DNA of 64,000 nt from Tolypocladium sp. Sup5 PDA-1 (GCA_000750105.3 JPHH03000001.1:744001-808000), one strand, 5' to 3'. Positions 1 to 12,289 are shown, numbered from the stretch's first letter. Notes: generated from the letters alone by a model not told the origin. Made by a program: numbers and translations.

Positions 1-432
1 GACCCCACATCCGCCAGTTGCGTAGACAGCCGTTCCATTACGCCCGTCTATGTGGACCCAGGCCCGACGGCGCCCTCGCTCTTTACGAAGCACAAGACGG
101 CGTACCGAGACGAGTACAATGCCTCGCGGAAGCGATCTGGCATGGACGAGATGGTGTCGCCTGCCGAGTGCGACGTCTTCTTGTGGAACGAGAGGGGCGA
201 GATCATGGGCGCTGCGTTCCGGATCGTGTACTTTTGGCGCGACGGGCGGTACGTCACGCCCAGCAGGGAAAGCGGTTGCAAGCTCGGGGTGTCGCGGAGA
301 TGGGCTCTGGAAAATGGTGTTGCAACGGAGGCTGTTGTTAGAGTCGACGACTTGAAGGAGGGAGAGTCATTTGGTCAGTTCTGCTGTCGCGGGATTTACG
401 TTGGGGCGAGTCACGCCCAAGGCGAGGAGTGA
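1..432 (+). CDS. PLP class IV aminotransferase / aminodeoxychorismate lyase-like protein, C-terminal part
   Basis: The gene runs in from the left edge in frame 1 and ends with TGA at 430-432, so only the last 143 residues are seen. The run from GEIMGAAF through YFWRDGRYVTP to CKLGVSRRWALE has the layout of the fold-type IV PLP enzymes (4-amino-4-deoxychorismate lyase, branched-chain aminotransferase). In that family a glutamate-containing turn precedes a Y/F-F-x-x-x-G-R-x-x-T-P strand and a G-x-x-R helix. The usual glutamate-glycine-serine of the turn is replaced here by Gly-Ala-Ala. The final 'SNG-x-RG' element is also unlike the family (FGQFCCRG). The protein may therefore be a divergent or decayed member. 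Family assignment is fairly safe; enzymatic activity is not. Confidence 0.6.
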   Translation, partial: DPTSASCVDSRSITPVYVDPGPTAPSLFTKHKTAYRDEYNASRKRSGMDEMVSPAECDVFLWNERGEIMGAAFRIVYFWRDGRYVTPSRESGCKLGVSRRWALENGVATEAVVRVDDLKEGESFGQFCCRGIYVGASHAQGEE

Positions 433-2420
433 GTGAGTGATGGCCATGCTGATTCGTATTCTACCTGCGTTGGGAGTTGAAAGGTCAGGTTGGCGTTCGC
501 GAGACACAAGTGGGCGCCTGGAACTTTGCTGGCACCAACGCGTCATGTGTTGTAGAGACGTATCAAAGACCTAGTTCTTTAAGAGAGAAACTCAAAAGAA
601 TTAAAGACACTTCGTAATCTCCTAGATGACGGGCAGCAAACATGGAAGTCATGTAGGTAGCCGTTGAGAAGTCCAAGAGTGTCAAGAAGGCTTCAAACAG
701 CCCAGTGATTGCCGAGGACAATACTTGAGCCATAGGGCTCTCGGGGCATTTGAACTGCGTAGCAATACACGAAAGACAGTTTCCAATCTCTGATGCTGGA
801 TAAAACAGTCGAATATGCAGTAAATATCAGCGTTGCCTCGGGTTCGTCAAGCCTCATCTGGTGTTTTTTTTCGCCTTTGGTCCTGAGCCCGCTTTCAACA
901 TTTCACCATGGATGAACCGGACAGAAGCGAGAAAGTACACCTAGGATATTTAGGTCAATTGAAGGATGTCGGGAATCGGGGAGTTGATCGGATGTTGAAC
1001 GCTGACGATTTTGTCGTGACTCGCGCAATTCGTCGCAGCGGCAAACAGGGGTGGCGATCAACGAAACAAACCAGGCATGTTCAGACCTCTCCGTTGTCAC
1101 GAAGACGTCGGGCAGAGAGCACTGGTGTTTTAGTAGTAGAATAGACGTTGCAAGGATTTCGTAGGTGCTCGGTTGGAAACGATTCGGACTGGAAAACGGG
1201 GACGCGAGCCTTGAGACTCGTATACGAACGATCGAATATTGCAACGTCCTTGTATAACGAGCACAAAAGATATAAGCAGGACAAGAACGGCGCGTGAAAG
1301 AGTGCGTTGCTATTGCTGGAAAGGGCTGCCAGACAGCTGCCGATATGCAAATCGTGGAAAGCCGTTCGGAACTGTTCAGGAGTCGGCACGAAGAAATACA
1401 AACAGTAGAAGAGCACTGGTTGGGATCGATGATAAAGCGCACGGGAAGATTGACGGTGGGGAGCTTTGGAGCAGCTTCGTATAGTGTAAACGGTTCTCCA
1501 AGATCAAACCCCGCATGGCGATGCTCGGCGGCTGCTTTGGGGAGTGCGGATAAAAGATGGCGAACAGGAACACGTTGAGTCTTCAAAGATCACTCCAGCT
1601 GAAGCCAAGCTACTTTGCTCCAGTGCTAGGTCGGGCATTATGCAACTGATGCCTCAGGGAGTCTACGAGCTGGCCCAAACCGTGGATGGAACGGGATAGC
1701 TGGACTACAGGGGCCTCCAGCCCTACGACTCTCTGGCTGCAGGCCATCTTACCAACATCCGTCCGTCAAGTGTATTAGACGCTGGCAGCCCTGTGGCAGC
1801 CTGAAATGCCCCTGAGGCACGAACTCGGGTGTTAGGGCTCGTTGCCTTGACTGCAGGCACGAGGTGCTTCTTCTCCTGCCAACCCCCCCCGCGCCTTTCC
1901 CTCCTTCCTCCACCTCCACCACGCGTTCTGTCAACACGCGCACAAAGCCACCACAAATCGAGCGACATCTTGTGAGTTCTCCATCAGAGCATCTTCAAAG
2001 TGTTCATTACTCTTCTGAAGCTCACTTGCTGATTTGAACGCCGTCTTTTTGCAGGTCTCGTGTCTGCTGTTGACACTCTTGTGCTGCAGCCAACCAATCG
2101 GAAATCTTCTTCTGCCTTCAGCCGCGTCTTTGGACTCGGGAAACACTCGAAAGCCTTCAAAAATATCTGGGTAAGTTGCTTTTCTTCTTTAGGCGTGAAG
2201 AACAGCGGCACAGGCTGTTCTCCTGAACCGGCTTCGTGGCTACATGAAGCGTCATCGCAATCCCCCTTGTTCAACAACACAGATCCATTCCTCCTCCCTT
2301 CCCTCTTGGAATAAGCCACTTCTCCCCACAGAGTCCACAGTCGTCCAAACAAGAGACTCAGGCTTACTGACATACAAACTTTGCAGTGCTCAAGCTCTTC
2401 GCTGCTCGTGCTGAGGCAAA
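433..2420. other. Intergenic, about 2 kb; promoter and leader of the zinc-knuckle gene
   Basis: No ORF here resembles a protein family, and the longest open frames (about 900-1590, both strands) lack recognisable domains. A pyrimidine-rich stretch at about 1862-1925 and several GT/AG pairs between 1970 and 2390 (for example gtaagt at 2171 followed by a T-rich tract and AG) suggest a spliced 5' leader for the gene starting at 2421. This cannot be proven without transcripts. Confidence 0.5.
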
Positions 2421-4287
2421 ATGGCGGATTGGGGTGCGAACGTGGCGACGACGGACGGATGGGGTACAGCCCCTGGCGGCGCAAATGACCCGTGGGGAAG
2501 CGTTCCCTCCGCTGCTGGCGACGCTTCGGGCGTTGCTACCTGCGGCACCGGCGACATGAAGCCTGCGGTCGGAAACAACATTGGTGAAAAGGCAGGAGGC
2601 GACGCTGCTGGTTTCGAACACGAGGCGTGAGTTTAATCCGCCCAATGCCGGCCCATGATACGAGTACTAACTTATTCCTCTGTCAGGCCCACCTACACGA
2701 ATGGCTCCTTCGAAGATGGAGCCGGCGATGTGGCCGATGCTGAAGGCGGCGAGGTACAGAAATGCTTCAGCTGCGGTGAACCGGGGTACGTTCCATGGCG
2801 GAGAAAATCCCCCCTCAGATGCTAACTCTCTTCCAGACACCGCGTTGCCGAGTGCCCTACCCCACGTAGCATGGAATGCCGCTTCTGCAAGAAGGAGGGC
2901 CACATGGTGCGAGACTGTCCAGACAAGCCACCCATGGTTTGCGAGAACTGTGGCCAGGACGGTATGCTATGCAAACAAAAATGCCAACCCATCATAAACT
3001 GTTCGCTGACGGTCCTCTAGGCCACATGAAGAGAAACTGCGAGAACGCTCGCAAGATCAATCGAGACCACATTGCGGACCTCAGTCCTGAAGAAGCGTGG
3101 GAGAAGCTTCAGAAGGCCGTGGCAGAGAGAGACCTTGACGACACCAAGGAGGCCGTCCAGGAGTATGTCAAGTCTCTCGCCGGCGCGATCTCGTATCGTG
3201 ATCTTCAGGAAGCCATGCTCGAAAAGGGTATCAATCTCTTCTTCATTGCCACGGAGAGAGACTTGGTGAAAGTGTTCACCAACATGGATCTTCAGGGCAA
3301 CATGGGCAAGAAGTATTCCATCTCGTATCGATTCTCCGAGAAGCCGGACCGCCCTCGTGAAGCCGAGTCGTTCCCCAAGAGCCGCGAGGAGCTACTCGAG
3401 CGCTTGGACAACGCTGGAGAGGTTGTCAACTCTGGTCAATCGATGTGCCACAACTGTGGCGAGATCGGCCACACCTCGAAATTCTGCACTCAGGAGAGAA
3501 TCGAGAAGCCGGAGATGCCGAAAATTTGTTGCAACAACTGCAACGAGGAAGGCCATCGCCTTCGAGACTGTACGCCGCCGTCCAACCCCTTCACAACCAA
3601 CGTGATGCTGACTGTTCTTCTAGGTCCTAAGCCCCGTGTGGATAAGTTCGCCTGCAAGAATTGCGGGTAAGTTCTTGTTTTCCCCCTTGATGCACTAATG
3701 GATATCCATGAGCTAACTGCAAGATAGCAAATCCGGCCACAAGGTTGCGGATTGCGAGGAACCTCCGAACTTGGAAAATGTCGAATGCCGAAAGTGCCAT
3801 GAGAGTAAGTCATCCGTGCCTCATATGATACAACGCCTGATACTGACTGCGTACAGTGGGGCACTTTTCCAAGGACTGCCCTACTGCTGGACCTCGTGGC
3901 TGCCACAATTGCGGCTCGGAGGACCATTTGTCCAAGGAGTGCGACCAGCCTCGCAACATGGACCGCGTGACCTGCCGCAACTGCGAGAAGCAGGGCCACA
4001 TGAGCCGGGAATGCCCGGAGCCAAGGGACTGTAAGTGCCATCGAACCTTTTGACCTCGACTGTCTAACTAACACTTTTTAGGGAGCAAGGTCCAGTGTAC
4101 CAACTGCCAGCAGTTTGGACACACCAAAGTGCGCTGCAAGGAGCCTCCTGCCGAGTCTGATGGTTTTGAGAACGGAACCGGCGACAGCGCAGACGGAGTT
4201 ATTGACAACACGGGCGGTGACTCTCGGGGTGGTGGCGCGACCGCTGGCCAAGATGTCCAGCCATCCTCTGGCGGCGGAGGTTGGTAA
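2421..4287 (+). CDS. CCHC zinc-knuckle protein with ten knuckles (CNBP/Gis2-related)
   Basis: Eight exons give a 492-residue protein: 2421-2626, 2687-2785, 2837-2961, 3021-3569, 3624-3666, 3728-3804, 3857-4030, 4082-4287. All introns are 50-62 bases with GT-AG ends. Ten C-x2-C-x4-H-x4-C knuckles are visible. Three lie near the N-terminus (CFSCGEPGHRVAEC, CRFCKKEGHMVRDC, CENCGQDGHMKRNC). A helical central region of about 130 residues follows (starting near DLSPEEAWEKL), then seven more knuckles up to CTNCQQFGHTKVRC. The C-terminus is Gly-rich. Such knuckles bind single-stranded RNA or DNA. Yeast Gis2 and animal CNBP have seven and act in translation; this longer form with a central domain is a separate fungal type whose role I do not know. 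The 54-base intron at 3570-3623 leaves the frame open if retained, but splicing it restores the fifth knuckle's final Cys and the run into the sixth. Confidence 0.9.
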
Positions 4288-4827
4288 GCTCTTAGCGACC
4301 AGAGCCAGCCGTGGTTTGGATGCTGCTTCATCCATGGGCACAATCTTTCCTTTGTTTTGCGAGTTCTATCTCGGTCTGCAATCTGCTTCCAAAGTCGCCT
4401 TTTGGTCAGGAATCTATTCACTCACAGACTTCGGACAAGTGGGACTGAATGATGACAGAGGGAAAGGCTTCTGAAGATTGTAGATAGGTTAACAGACATA
4501 AAAAAAGAAGACGGTGCATTGCACGCATACTTGGCGTTGAAACCGGTCGTCTCCTGATGTCGAGACTAAGGCGTCGTCGCCTCGTGAAAGGTGTAACACG
4601 CTATTGGTCAGCCTAGCCCACCCCGCTCGCAACTTCAACCGAGGCTCAGGAGAGCTCCTAGACCACGCTTGCCACGCCAGTAATTGTCGTCTCGTTTTCC
4701 GTATCCGAGAAATGCGAGACAGACTCATCATCTTCCATTTCCCCTCATCTCTATCAATCGATGCACTTGAGTGTTGCATTACTAGAAAGACATTGAGCTG
4801 CAGAACTTGAGCTACCTTACGTCCACC
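4288..4827. other. Intergenic, 3' end of zinc-knuckle gene and promoter of GST-like gene
   Basis: No coding signal. An inverted CCAAT box (ATTGG) lies at 4603-4607, about 220 bases before the next start codon. Confidence 0.5.
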
Positions 4828-5901
4828 ATGGCTACCGAGGATATCGTCTTGTACCACTATTCCTTTTCGCCGTATGCCCGACGGATTGTATGGTATCTGG
4901 CTCTCCGGGGCATACCGTACAGCCAATGCGTAAGTCTTGACACCCATCTCGCTTGCGTGCCTATAATCGTGGGAACTACGTTGACCAGCTGCCCTCAGCT
5001 CCAACCGCCGGTGCTGCCGCGGCCAGACGTTGCCCGCCTGGGCATCGCCTACCGCCGCATCCCCATCATGTCCATCGGGCGGGACGTCTACCTAGACACG
5101 CGCCTGCAGCTGCGCAAGCTCGAGGAGCTGTCCGTGTCGGCGCCCAAGCTCGGCGCGAGCAAGGGCGACGAGCAGGCCGTGGAGCGGCTCCTCGCGAGCC
5201 TGGCCGTCGACGGCGGCGTGTTCAGCACGGCCGCGGCGCTGCTGCCCACGGACCTGCCGCTGCTCCAGGACCCGGCGTTCCAGAAGGACAGGAGCGACTT
5301 CACGGGCGTCAAGTTCAGCGCGGAGGGGCTGCAGCGGGCGCGGCCGGAGCTGCTGAGGGACTTTGCGGGCGTGTTTGAGCTGCTAGAGACGACGCTGCTA
5401 GCGGACGGGCGGGACTGGGTCTTGAAGACGGAGGGGCCGGGGCTGGCGGATATTGAGGCCGTCTGGCCGCTGCATTGGATGGCAGGCGTGCCGGGTGCGC
5501 TCCCGGAGAAGCAGTTCTCGCCGGCGGTGTACCCCAAAGTCTACGCCTGGATCAAGCGCTTCAACGACACCGTCTCCGCCGCGAGGAAGAAAGTGGCCAA
5601 GCCGCGCACGCTCTCCGGCGAGGAAGCCGCCAAGCTCATCACCCGGTCAGCGTTCCACGACGCGGAGGGGAGCGTTGACGCGGAAGACTTTGTCGTTGAA
5701 GCGCAGGGCCTGAAGAAGGGCGACGCGGTTACCGTTTCGCCGACGGACACGGGCGCGTCGAAGAAGGATGCTGGGACGCTGGTGAGCATGGATAAGGTCG
5801 AGGTGGTTTTCGAGACCAAGGCTGAGGGGGCGAGCGTGAGGGTGCATGCGCCGAGGCACGGGTTTCGGGTTCGGAAGCGGGGCGATGCGGTGAAGTTGTA
5901 G
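4828..5901 (+). CDS. Glutathione S-transferase-fold protein with C-terminal extension
   Basis: Two exons (4828-4929, 4999-5901) give 334 residues. The intron starts gtaagt and ends at cctcag; reading through it would insert 23 residues into the thioredoxin-like domain. The start fits the GST N-domain: a beta strand (IVLYHYSFSPYARRI) carrying the Ser-Pro-Tyr of the glutathione site, followed by WYLALRGIPY and the IPIMSIGRDVYLDTR strand. A helical GST C-domain follows to about residue 240. The last 70 residues (from AEDFVVEAQGLKKGD) form a beta-rich tail of the kind seen on some fungal GST-like proteins. Substrate is unknown; detoxification or redox roles are family-level guesses. G+C in exon 2 is markedly high. 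Confidence 0.85.
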   Translation: MATEDIVLYHYSFSPYARRIVWYLALRGIPYSQCVSLDTHLACVPIIVGTTLTSCPQLQPPVLPRPDVARLGIAYRRIPIMSIGRDVYLDTRLQLRKLEELSVSAPKLGASKGDEQAVERLLASLAVDGGVFSTAAALLPTDLPLLQDPAFQKDRSDFTGVKFSAEGLQRARPELLRDFAGVFELLETTLLADGRDWVLKTEGPGLADIEAVWPLHWMAGVPGALPEKQFSPAVYPKVYAWIKRFNDTVSAARKKVAKPRTLSGEEAAKLITRSAFHDAEGSVDAEDFVVEAQGLKKGDAVTVSPTDTGASKKDAGTLVSMDKVEVVFETKAEGASVRVHAPRHGFRVRKRGDAVKL

Positions 5902-8900
5902 ATGGACGCGGTGCTTGAGGATGAGTGATGCTCTTCATTGCGAGAGAGTGAGGAGACACGTTCGCTGAAGCAGTTTCGTGATACAATGCTGCGGCAAAGT
6001 TTCTTCATCGCACCGTCGCGAAAGCCAATTGTGCCCCAGACAGCGAGCGATCTCTAACAAGCCTCAAGCTCGACGTCAACATCACATTTCTGCACAATGC
6101 AGCAGTGGACAACTCCGTCCTGTCATCAACTCCTACTGTCTCGATTGGAGACAATGGTCCGATAGACTTGAGCCAAGCCATCATTGAGTGATAATAGCAG
6201 CCGGTGTTGAGGCATGCGGCGGTGGATTGGGCTGCATCCGATCTCGATTCAACCACTCTGTTTGGTTTGCAGAAAGTACGTGGCTCTTGTGTGGCAGTTT
6301 GAGCTAACCAACGTCGAAACCAAGTTCTTCACCCTGCACAGGATGGGACACTGCTGGCACCGCGTTTCAGGCAATTCACGTCGCTCCCCTGACGAGAGCC
6401 GTCGACAAGGCATGTGGCCGGTACATAACTTACAAAGCTGGCATTTTTGGTTGGGCCACTCGGCTTCACCCCAATGCTCAGGCACAAGCCTCGAGACGTG
6501 GGCCCCTCGGAAATGCGAACCCCGTTTGGGTGATGATACATTGATAATAATAAGCTGGACTGGAGTCACGACGGGTTGTCGCAGCCAGCAACGCATTGCG
6601 TCATTCTCACATCCCGCGCGACGGCGCACAGGGGTGGGTCACTGCGACACGCGACGCTGCTGCGGAGCCTCAACCAACAGCAAGGGGAACCAGGGGGTGA
6701 AGATCACGATCCCAGTTCGGGCGCGACGGAGCTGGGACGGTCTGGATTGATAGCGCGGCTCGAAGCGCAACGGAGCGCAGGAATGGGACGGATTCGACAT
6801 TCCAAACTCCTGGACGGTGGCCGGATTCGACGCCCGTGTTGCCGTGCTTCGTCATATCTCGTTGGGGCCCGCAGGCTGGTTGCTGACGTCACCTGATCAC
6901 GGTAGCGCGCTCCTCATCCGGTAATCCATGCCATGTCACGGCACAGTGTGCAAGATGCTCGGGGGGACCAACACTGTGTGCTCACTGTTTCGCGAGGAAT
7001 TTGGCTCAGAGCCTGTTGTAGTTTCCCGTCTGATCCGGCCAAGGCAGGGAGAGCAGGCTCTGACGTAATTCATCCATACGCCAGATAGACGATATGCTAT
7101 GTATGCTGTTGTCGTGGACTCGTCTTGACTCGTCTTGTCCTGGGCCGTGGGCTGCGGTCGAAAGGAGACGAGCCGGGAGGCATGCTCGCGATAGTCAAAT
7201 GCCCCGGTGCGTGGAGCATCCAAGTCGGGGACGCAGGGTTGCACTCGAAAACGGACCACTGGCATCAGTCTCGCTGCACGTCGTCTTGATCGTGGCTCCC
7301 ACTCCGAGCTGCTAATGACTGGCGTGCATGTCGCAATTTGTAAGACGCCCGGCCGTCTGCACCAGTAAAATACGGAGACGTCGACGCACGGGGGGATTGC
7401 CACGGATAGCCACCCAATTTGCAGTCCGTCGAAGCCGCCGTCGACTTGAAGCTTGGCCGAGGTGTGTCGGTGAAGGCTCGCCCGATTGCTGTGACCTTGG
7501 CTCTGCAGCAGCGCGTGCCACGAGGAGATGCAGTGCCGGCTCGTTTGACGCCAGGACGCCAGGACGCCAGGATATGCCGTCTCGATTCTTGCCTCTGCCC
7601 AAGAGTGAGCAAGCAGCGTATCCCATGACTTATATCTTTGGGCATCGCTCACACCTCGAGCAGCGCACGGGGAATGGACAACGGCGAGCGAGGACGCAGC
7701 GTCACATCACATCACCTGCTGCGCATTGGGTCGAGGGGGATCCGCGCTCATCAATTGCAGCCCAGGGGGCTTGACTGGATGAATGGGAATGGCTGGCAAA
7801 AAGCTGGATGGATGGCCCGGCTTGCAGCCGGTGTCGTCCCACCCACGCGTGTTCGTCGCGGGTGGAGACCAGTACAATGCACAGTGCATGAGATAATTAT
7901 CATTCGTATCAACGCCCACGTCTTTGCGGGTGATTCGCATGCGGCGGCGAAAGGCACGGCGAGTGGACCACTGTGCACGTACTGTACAAATTCGGGAGCG
8001 CCTGGCACCAGCTGCGAGGTGTGGTGGACGAGACGCTCCGTCCGTTTCGGGGGAGAACAGCCGTAGCGCGTGAACAAGTATTCCGTGGCGGCCACACTGA
8101 GACCAGGTACAGGTCGGTGGGCATTTGCTGTTAGGAAGCAAAACTGCCCTTCCTGCCTCGTCTTGCAAGGTCTGGGTGGTTGTTTCCTCGAAGTTGAACG
8201 CTCTGAGCTGTATCTTGCGAGACTCGCTATCCTTGCAGTTGCCGGGCCTTGCTGTTTAGCCTTTCATCTTACATGCTCCCTAGGTAGTCCGTACTCCGCA
8301 CATTCATAGTCACCAGCGACGGACTGCGCAGGGTCAAAGCCAAAACCAGCTTCTGCTTCCATATTTCGCATTCAACAACTCGTTTGCAGCACTCGTTATT
8401 AATCCGTGGTCCTCTTGTCGTGGCCTCGTGAGTGGCGTTCTCGACGGTATCTCCGATGATCGATGACCAACGTTCCCGCACAGTGCGAGCTGTTCGCGTT
8501 TGTCAGCCACCCAGCCAGCGTTCTTCTCTCCCCCCCAAATTTCGCCCCCGCTCGGCCACTCGAGAGGACTGGGGCCAGCATCCCAGTGCATCCACCAGCC
8601 CAGACGAGACAGGAAGAACCTTCCCAGCCCGGGAACGTAGCACCCCCCCAGCGCAGCCATTCTTTTTTTTCTGCGCCTTCTTCCCGCTGTCTTTTCCCAC
8701 AACGTCATCTCTGACGTCTTTCCTCGCCAACCTTGACCCTTTCACAATCCTCAGCAGACGACGCAATCCCACCACCCAAGGCGCATAACCCTTTTGGCGC
8801 TCGCTCGCCGGGACTGCGACACACCCTTTTTGCCTTTCCCCAGACGGCACCTTTTTGGGCCGCATCTCGTCGTCTGCGACGCGCTGGCGCAGAGCCACTC

Positions 8901-9102
8901 CCGCCTTAGCAGGCGTCAATCTTCGCCCGCCCAGAGCGCCTCCTCTGCCCTCTTCTGCCCACCGCCTCTGCCAACTCTCTGGCTGTGACCTCATCAAACC
9001 CTCTTTTATCCTCCGAGCCTCTTTTGAATTCGTCTCTACCCCACCTCTTCGCAGCCTTTATACCTGTCCCCAGAGTATACTACATCATAGGCAATCGTCA
9101 TC
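5902..9102. other. Intergenic, 3.2 kb; long promoter and leader of the bZIP gene
   Basis: No protein-coding region is supported, although many short frames exist on both strands because of high G+C. The last 600 bases are C/T-rich, typical of fungal leaders of regulatory genes. A full CRE palindrome lies at 6884-6891. A short direct repeat (gccaggac, three times) lies near 7550-7570. Confidence 0.5.
6884..6891. promoter_or_regulatory. Consensus CRE palindrome (TGACGTCA)
   Basis: This exact eight-base site is the known target of ATF/CREB-type bZIP factors, including fungal Atf1. It lies about 2.2 kb upstream of the Atf1 homologue in this window. Autoregulation is a possible reading, but the distance is large and a chance match is not excluded. 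Confidence 0.35.
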
Positions 9103-10922
9103 ATGGGGGCTTCTCCCAAGAACGCCTCCGCCCGAGGTCCCTCGAAGTCCCCCAAACAACCCATCAACACACCCCCACGGCAAGGTGAGCCTCATTGATC
9201 CTCTCCCCGTTTCCGCCTTTCATCTGCCGCGACGCCCTATCATCGCTTTGCGTTTCCCCCATCGTCGTCATCGTCGTCATCTCTCTCCAGCACCCAGCCT
9301 CCACAACACCAGCAACGACGAACAAGACCATCGCGCTCACATCCGAGACAGACTCCGACGCGAAGACCGACACTGCGGGCAAGCCTCTAGGCTCGTCCAA
9401 TGCCGAAGCCACCAAGCCGCTTGCGCCGCCGCCCCGACCAGGTCAACAGCAGCAGCAGCAACAAAGCACGAACACGCCCGACTACTTCGCGGCTCAGGTC
9501 GGGGGATCTCTCAGTCTGGAGCCCAATCCCTTCGAGCAGTCTTTCGGGGGCGGTGGTCCAGAGACCCCAGGAGGCACCAAACTCCCGTCCGTCGCTGCCT
9601 TGACCTCGCCCTCGTCACTCTTGCCGGGCGCCAACGCGACTCCCTTCAACTGGGGCGGAGGCTCGTTGCGCACCGGTCCCTTGAGCCCTGCCATGTTGTC
9701 AGGGCCCGCGAATGACTACTTTGGCGACACCCATCACCTTCGCGGCGGCTTCCCCACGCCGAACGAATCCTCTCTGAGATCGGGGCTCACTCCTGGCGGC
9801 AGCGGGTCTATGTTCCCTGCGCCAAGTCCCAACTCTCAAGCCCTATTTGCCCAGCTTGCCAGCGGTGGCGCGACGCCGAGCACCATCGACTTTCATCGCA
9901 CGGCGCTGAGCGCGGCTGCCAAGCGTGAACAGAGCAACAGCGGCCTGCAGCAAAGTCAGCAGCAGCAAGCAGCCACATCACAGCCTCAAGATATGCCCAA
10001 CGGCGTGTCGACAGTCAAGCCCGAGCCGAAGCAGGCCCACGGGCCATTCGACCCCCACGACAACGACGCCGCAAACGGTCTTTTCATGCTCGCGCAAGGC
10101 GCGCAAGGTCGGAACGGAAATCAGAACGCAAACCAGTTCGCGGCCCCATCCGCTCCGGGGCACGCACACCCTGCGCCGGCACCTCCGCGAAACCAAGACA
10201 CTTCGCCCCAAATGTCGAGCGGAAATGCAGGATCGATCGATTCCGGACGGGGTGGTAGCGACGCTAGTATGATGTCAGACGACGGCGCGCTGGCGAGACC
10301 GAACACGAGGGGGAAGGGCAAGAAGAGTAACTCGGCAACGAATGGCCGAAGGAAAGCGGATGATGCGCCTGCAAAGGCACCGCCGAATAAAAAGGCCAAG
10401 GGAAACAGTGGAGCCATCAATGGCAGCATGGAGCCCTCGGATGACGAAGACGATGATGGCGATGACATGATTAAAAATGAGGATGGTACCAAGTCAAAGA
10501 TGACTGACGAAGAGAAGCGCAAGAACTTTCTCGAGCGGAATCGGTATGCTACCCCATTTTCCCGTACGAACCATTCACCGCCTCGTGCATGCTAACATTG
10601 ATTCAGTGTCGCGGCCCTCAAGTGCCGTCAGCGAAAGAAGCAGTGGTTGGCCAACCTGCAGACCAAGGTGGAGATGTTCAGCAGCGAGAACGACGCCCTC
10701 ACAGCCCAAATCACGCAGCTGAGGGAAGAGGTCGTCAACCTGAAGACGCTCTTGCTCGCACACAAGGACTGCCCCGTCACTCAACAGCAGGGTCTGCACG
10801 GTGCCTACATGTCGCAAGTTGTCGAGCCGTTTAATGCTCAGATGAATCCCTACGGCATGGCTGCACCAATGCCCAACCAGCAGGTCATGGCCGGCCAAGG
10901 CGTTCAGCGTCGTTTCTCCTAG
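9103..10922 (+). CDS. atf1: bZIP stress transcription factor Atf1/AtfA
   Basis: Three exons (9103-9184, 9298-10543, 10607-10922) give 547 residues. Using the AG at 9296-9297 rather than that at 9289-9290 is what puts exon 2 in the long open frame. The N-terminal half has the Aft1-type blocks (NPFEQSF, LPSVAALTSP, FNWGGGSLRTGPLSP, NDYF). The middle is Gln- and Pro-rich. An acidic patch (SDDEDDDGDD) precedes the bZIP. The basic region reads RNRVAALKCRQRKKQW and is split by intron 2 after ERN-R; a leucine zipper follows (ANLQTKVEMFSSENDALTAQ and on). Family members bind CRE sites downstream of the Sty1/Hog1 MAP kinase and control oxidative and osmotic stress responses, conidial stress resistance and secondary metabolism. 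The long promoter is usual for such regulators. Confidence 0.92.
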
Positions 10923-12289
10923 GAGGAGACACCGAGAGCGAACGAACAGGGTGATGCCGGAGGCAAAATGACGTACCATACCAACCCATTCTTCCCGCAG
11001 TGAAGGCGGCCTCGCACGTTGAGCGATCATCTGAGCAACAGCGAGACTAGCTGCATCCCATTTACCTGCACATGCACTTGTGGGTGTTGGGAGCTTGGCC
11101 CAAAAGGTATATTTGTCAAGTTTTGCCCTGTATAACAGCGGTTGGTGAGACAGCGCACCGCTTCGTGGAATTTTGTTTCTGGGTTACGGCAGTTGGGGAT
11201 GCCATAGGTTCCCTCTCACGCTACCCGTTTACGCGGTCTGCCGGGACTCCTACTAGTCCCCCGCCATGACCTGTCTTCCCTTTTACATTTGTACGTACAA
11301 CATGTCTGCGAGGCACGCGCACATCAAAAGGTGTTGGGCAGCAGGGAAACTGCCTTGCTGGTGGCGTTACGGAGGATCTAGTACGCTGGTGGATGACATA
11401 CTCGGTGTTGCTAGGATCTGTTTTGAGGTGATATTTTTGAGGTAGCAAAGGCAACGGAGGCTACAATATTGAGTCGTGGTTCACACAGCGCCGTACTGAC
11501 TTTTGTGAAATATCTTGCTTCGCCTCATTTGTCCCTAGTCTGCTATGTCAGAGTTGGCGCTCTACCGGGTAGGACAGGTCGTTCAGTATCGAACAGGAGC
11601 TGCAGACGCTAGGCCTTGTAGCCGACACTCAAGCTGCAGGTTTGTCGTCGTATCCTACGAGATCAATGAACAGAACTTCAAGTGGTCGTTTGATGGGCGT
11701 CTCAGAACTACGATGCTAGTGAATGCCAATACGAGGTGTGGAGTTGAGATGACAGTACAACAGGCGAGAAGAATGGCTGAGAGCAGGTGAATTCATGCAA
11801 AGATCACAACTTGCACACTCGACAACAGTCTACGGCTTCTCATGAGGTTGAAGAATGAGGGTTGAAGAAACGAGTACGGACTATATTTACTCGCAAGTCA
11901 CTCCAGCAAATCAGCAGCCGCGGTGGTGAATCCTCTGTGGTGGGGGTCGTGTCACCAAAAAGGGCTTAGCGCAGCAGCTCGACAGTATCCCACACCTCTC
12001 GAGGTAAACAACAGAGGCAAGTCTCCCACGCCCGACCATCGTCAAACTCGCGACCGCAGGCTGCCACCTCATCAACCTTTGCCTGCGCCTGACCGGGACC
12101 ATCGCGCATCGAGCCCGGGCGCCGACACGTGATCTTTAATGCGCCGGCTCTCGAGCCCGACGCGAGCCTTCTGACGCGACTTGCCGCAAGCTCGTCCCAC
12201 ACGGGACGACCGACCTGCCGCAGCCTCGTCAATCGAAGCAGCTCCTCGCACCAGCCGTCGACGTCCATGCCATCGCGAATCAGCCATCC
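10923..12289. other. Intergenic, 1.4 kb
   Basis: Holds the 3' end of the bZIP gene and the promoter and leader of the kinetochore gene. No supported ORF or RNA gene seen. Confidence 0.5.

Noticed and set aside
903..1586. 227-codon open frame on the minus strand and overlapping plus-strand frames
   Set aside because: No domain, no fungal codon pattern or family resemblance; begins from a non-ATG codon.
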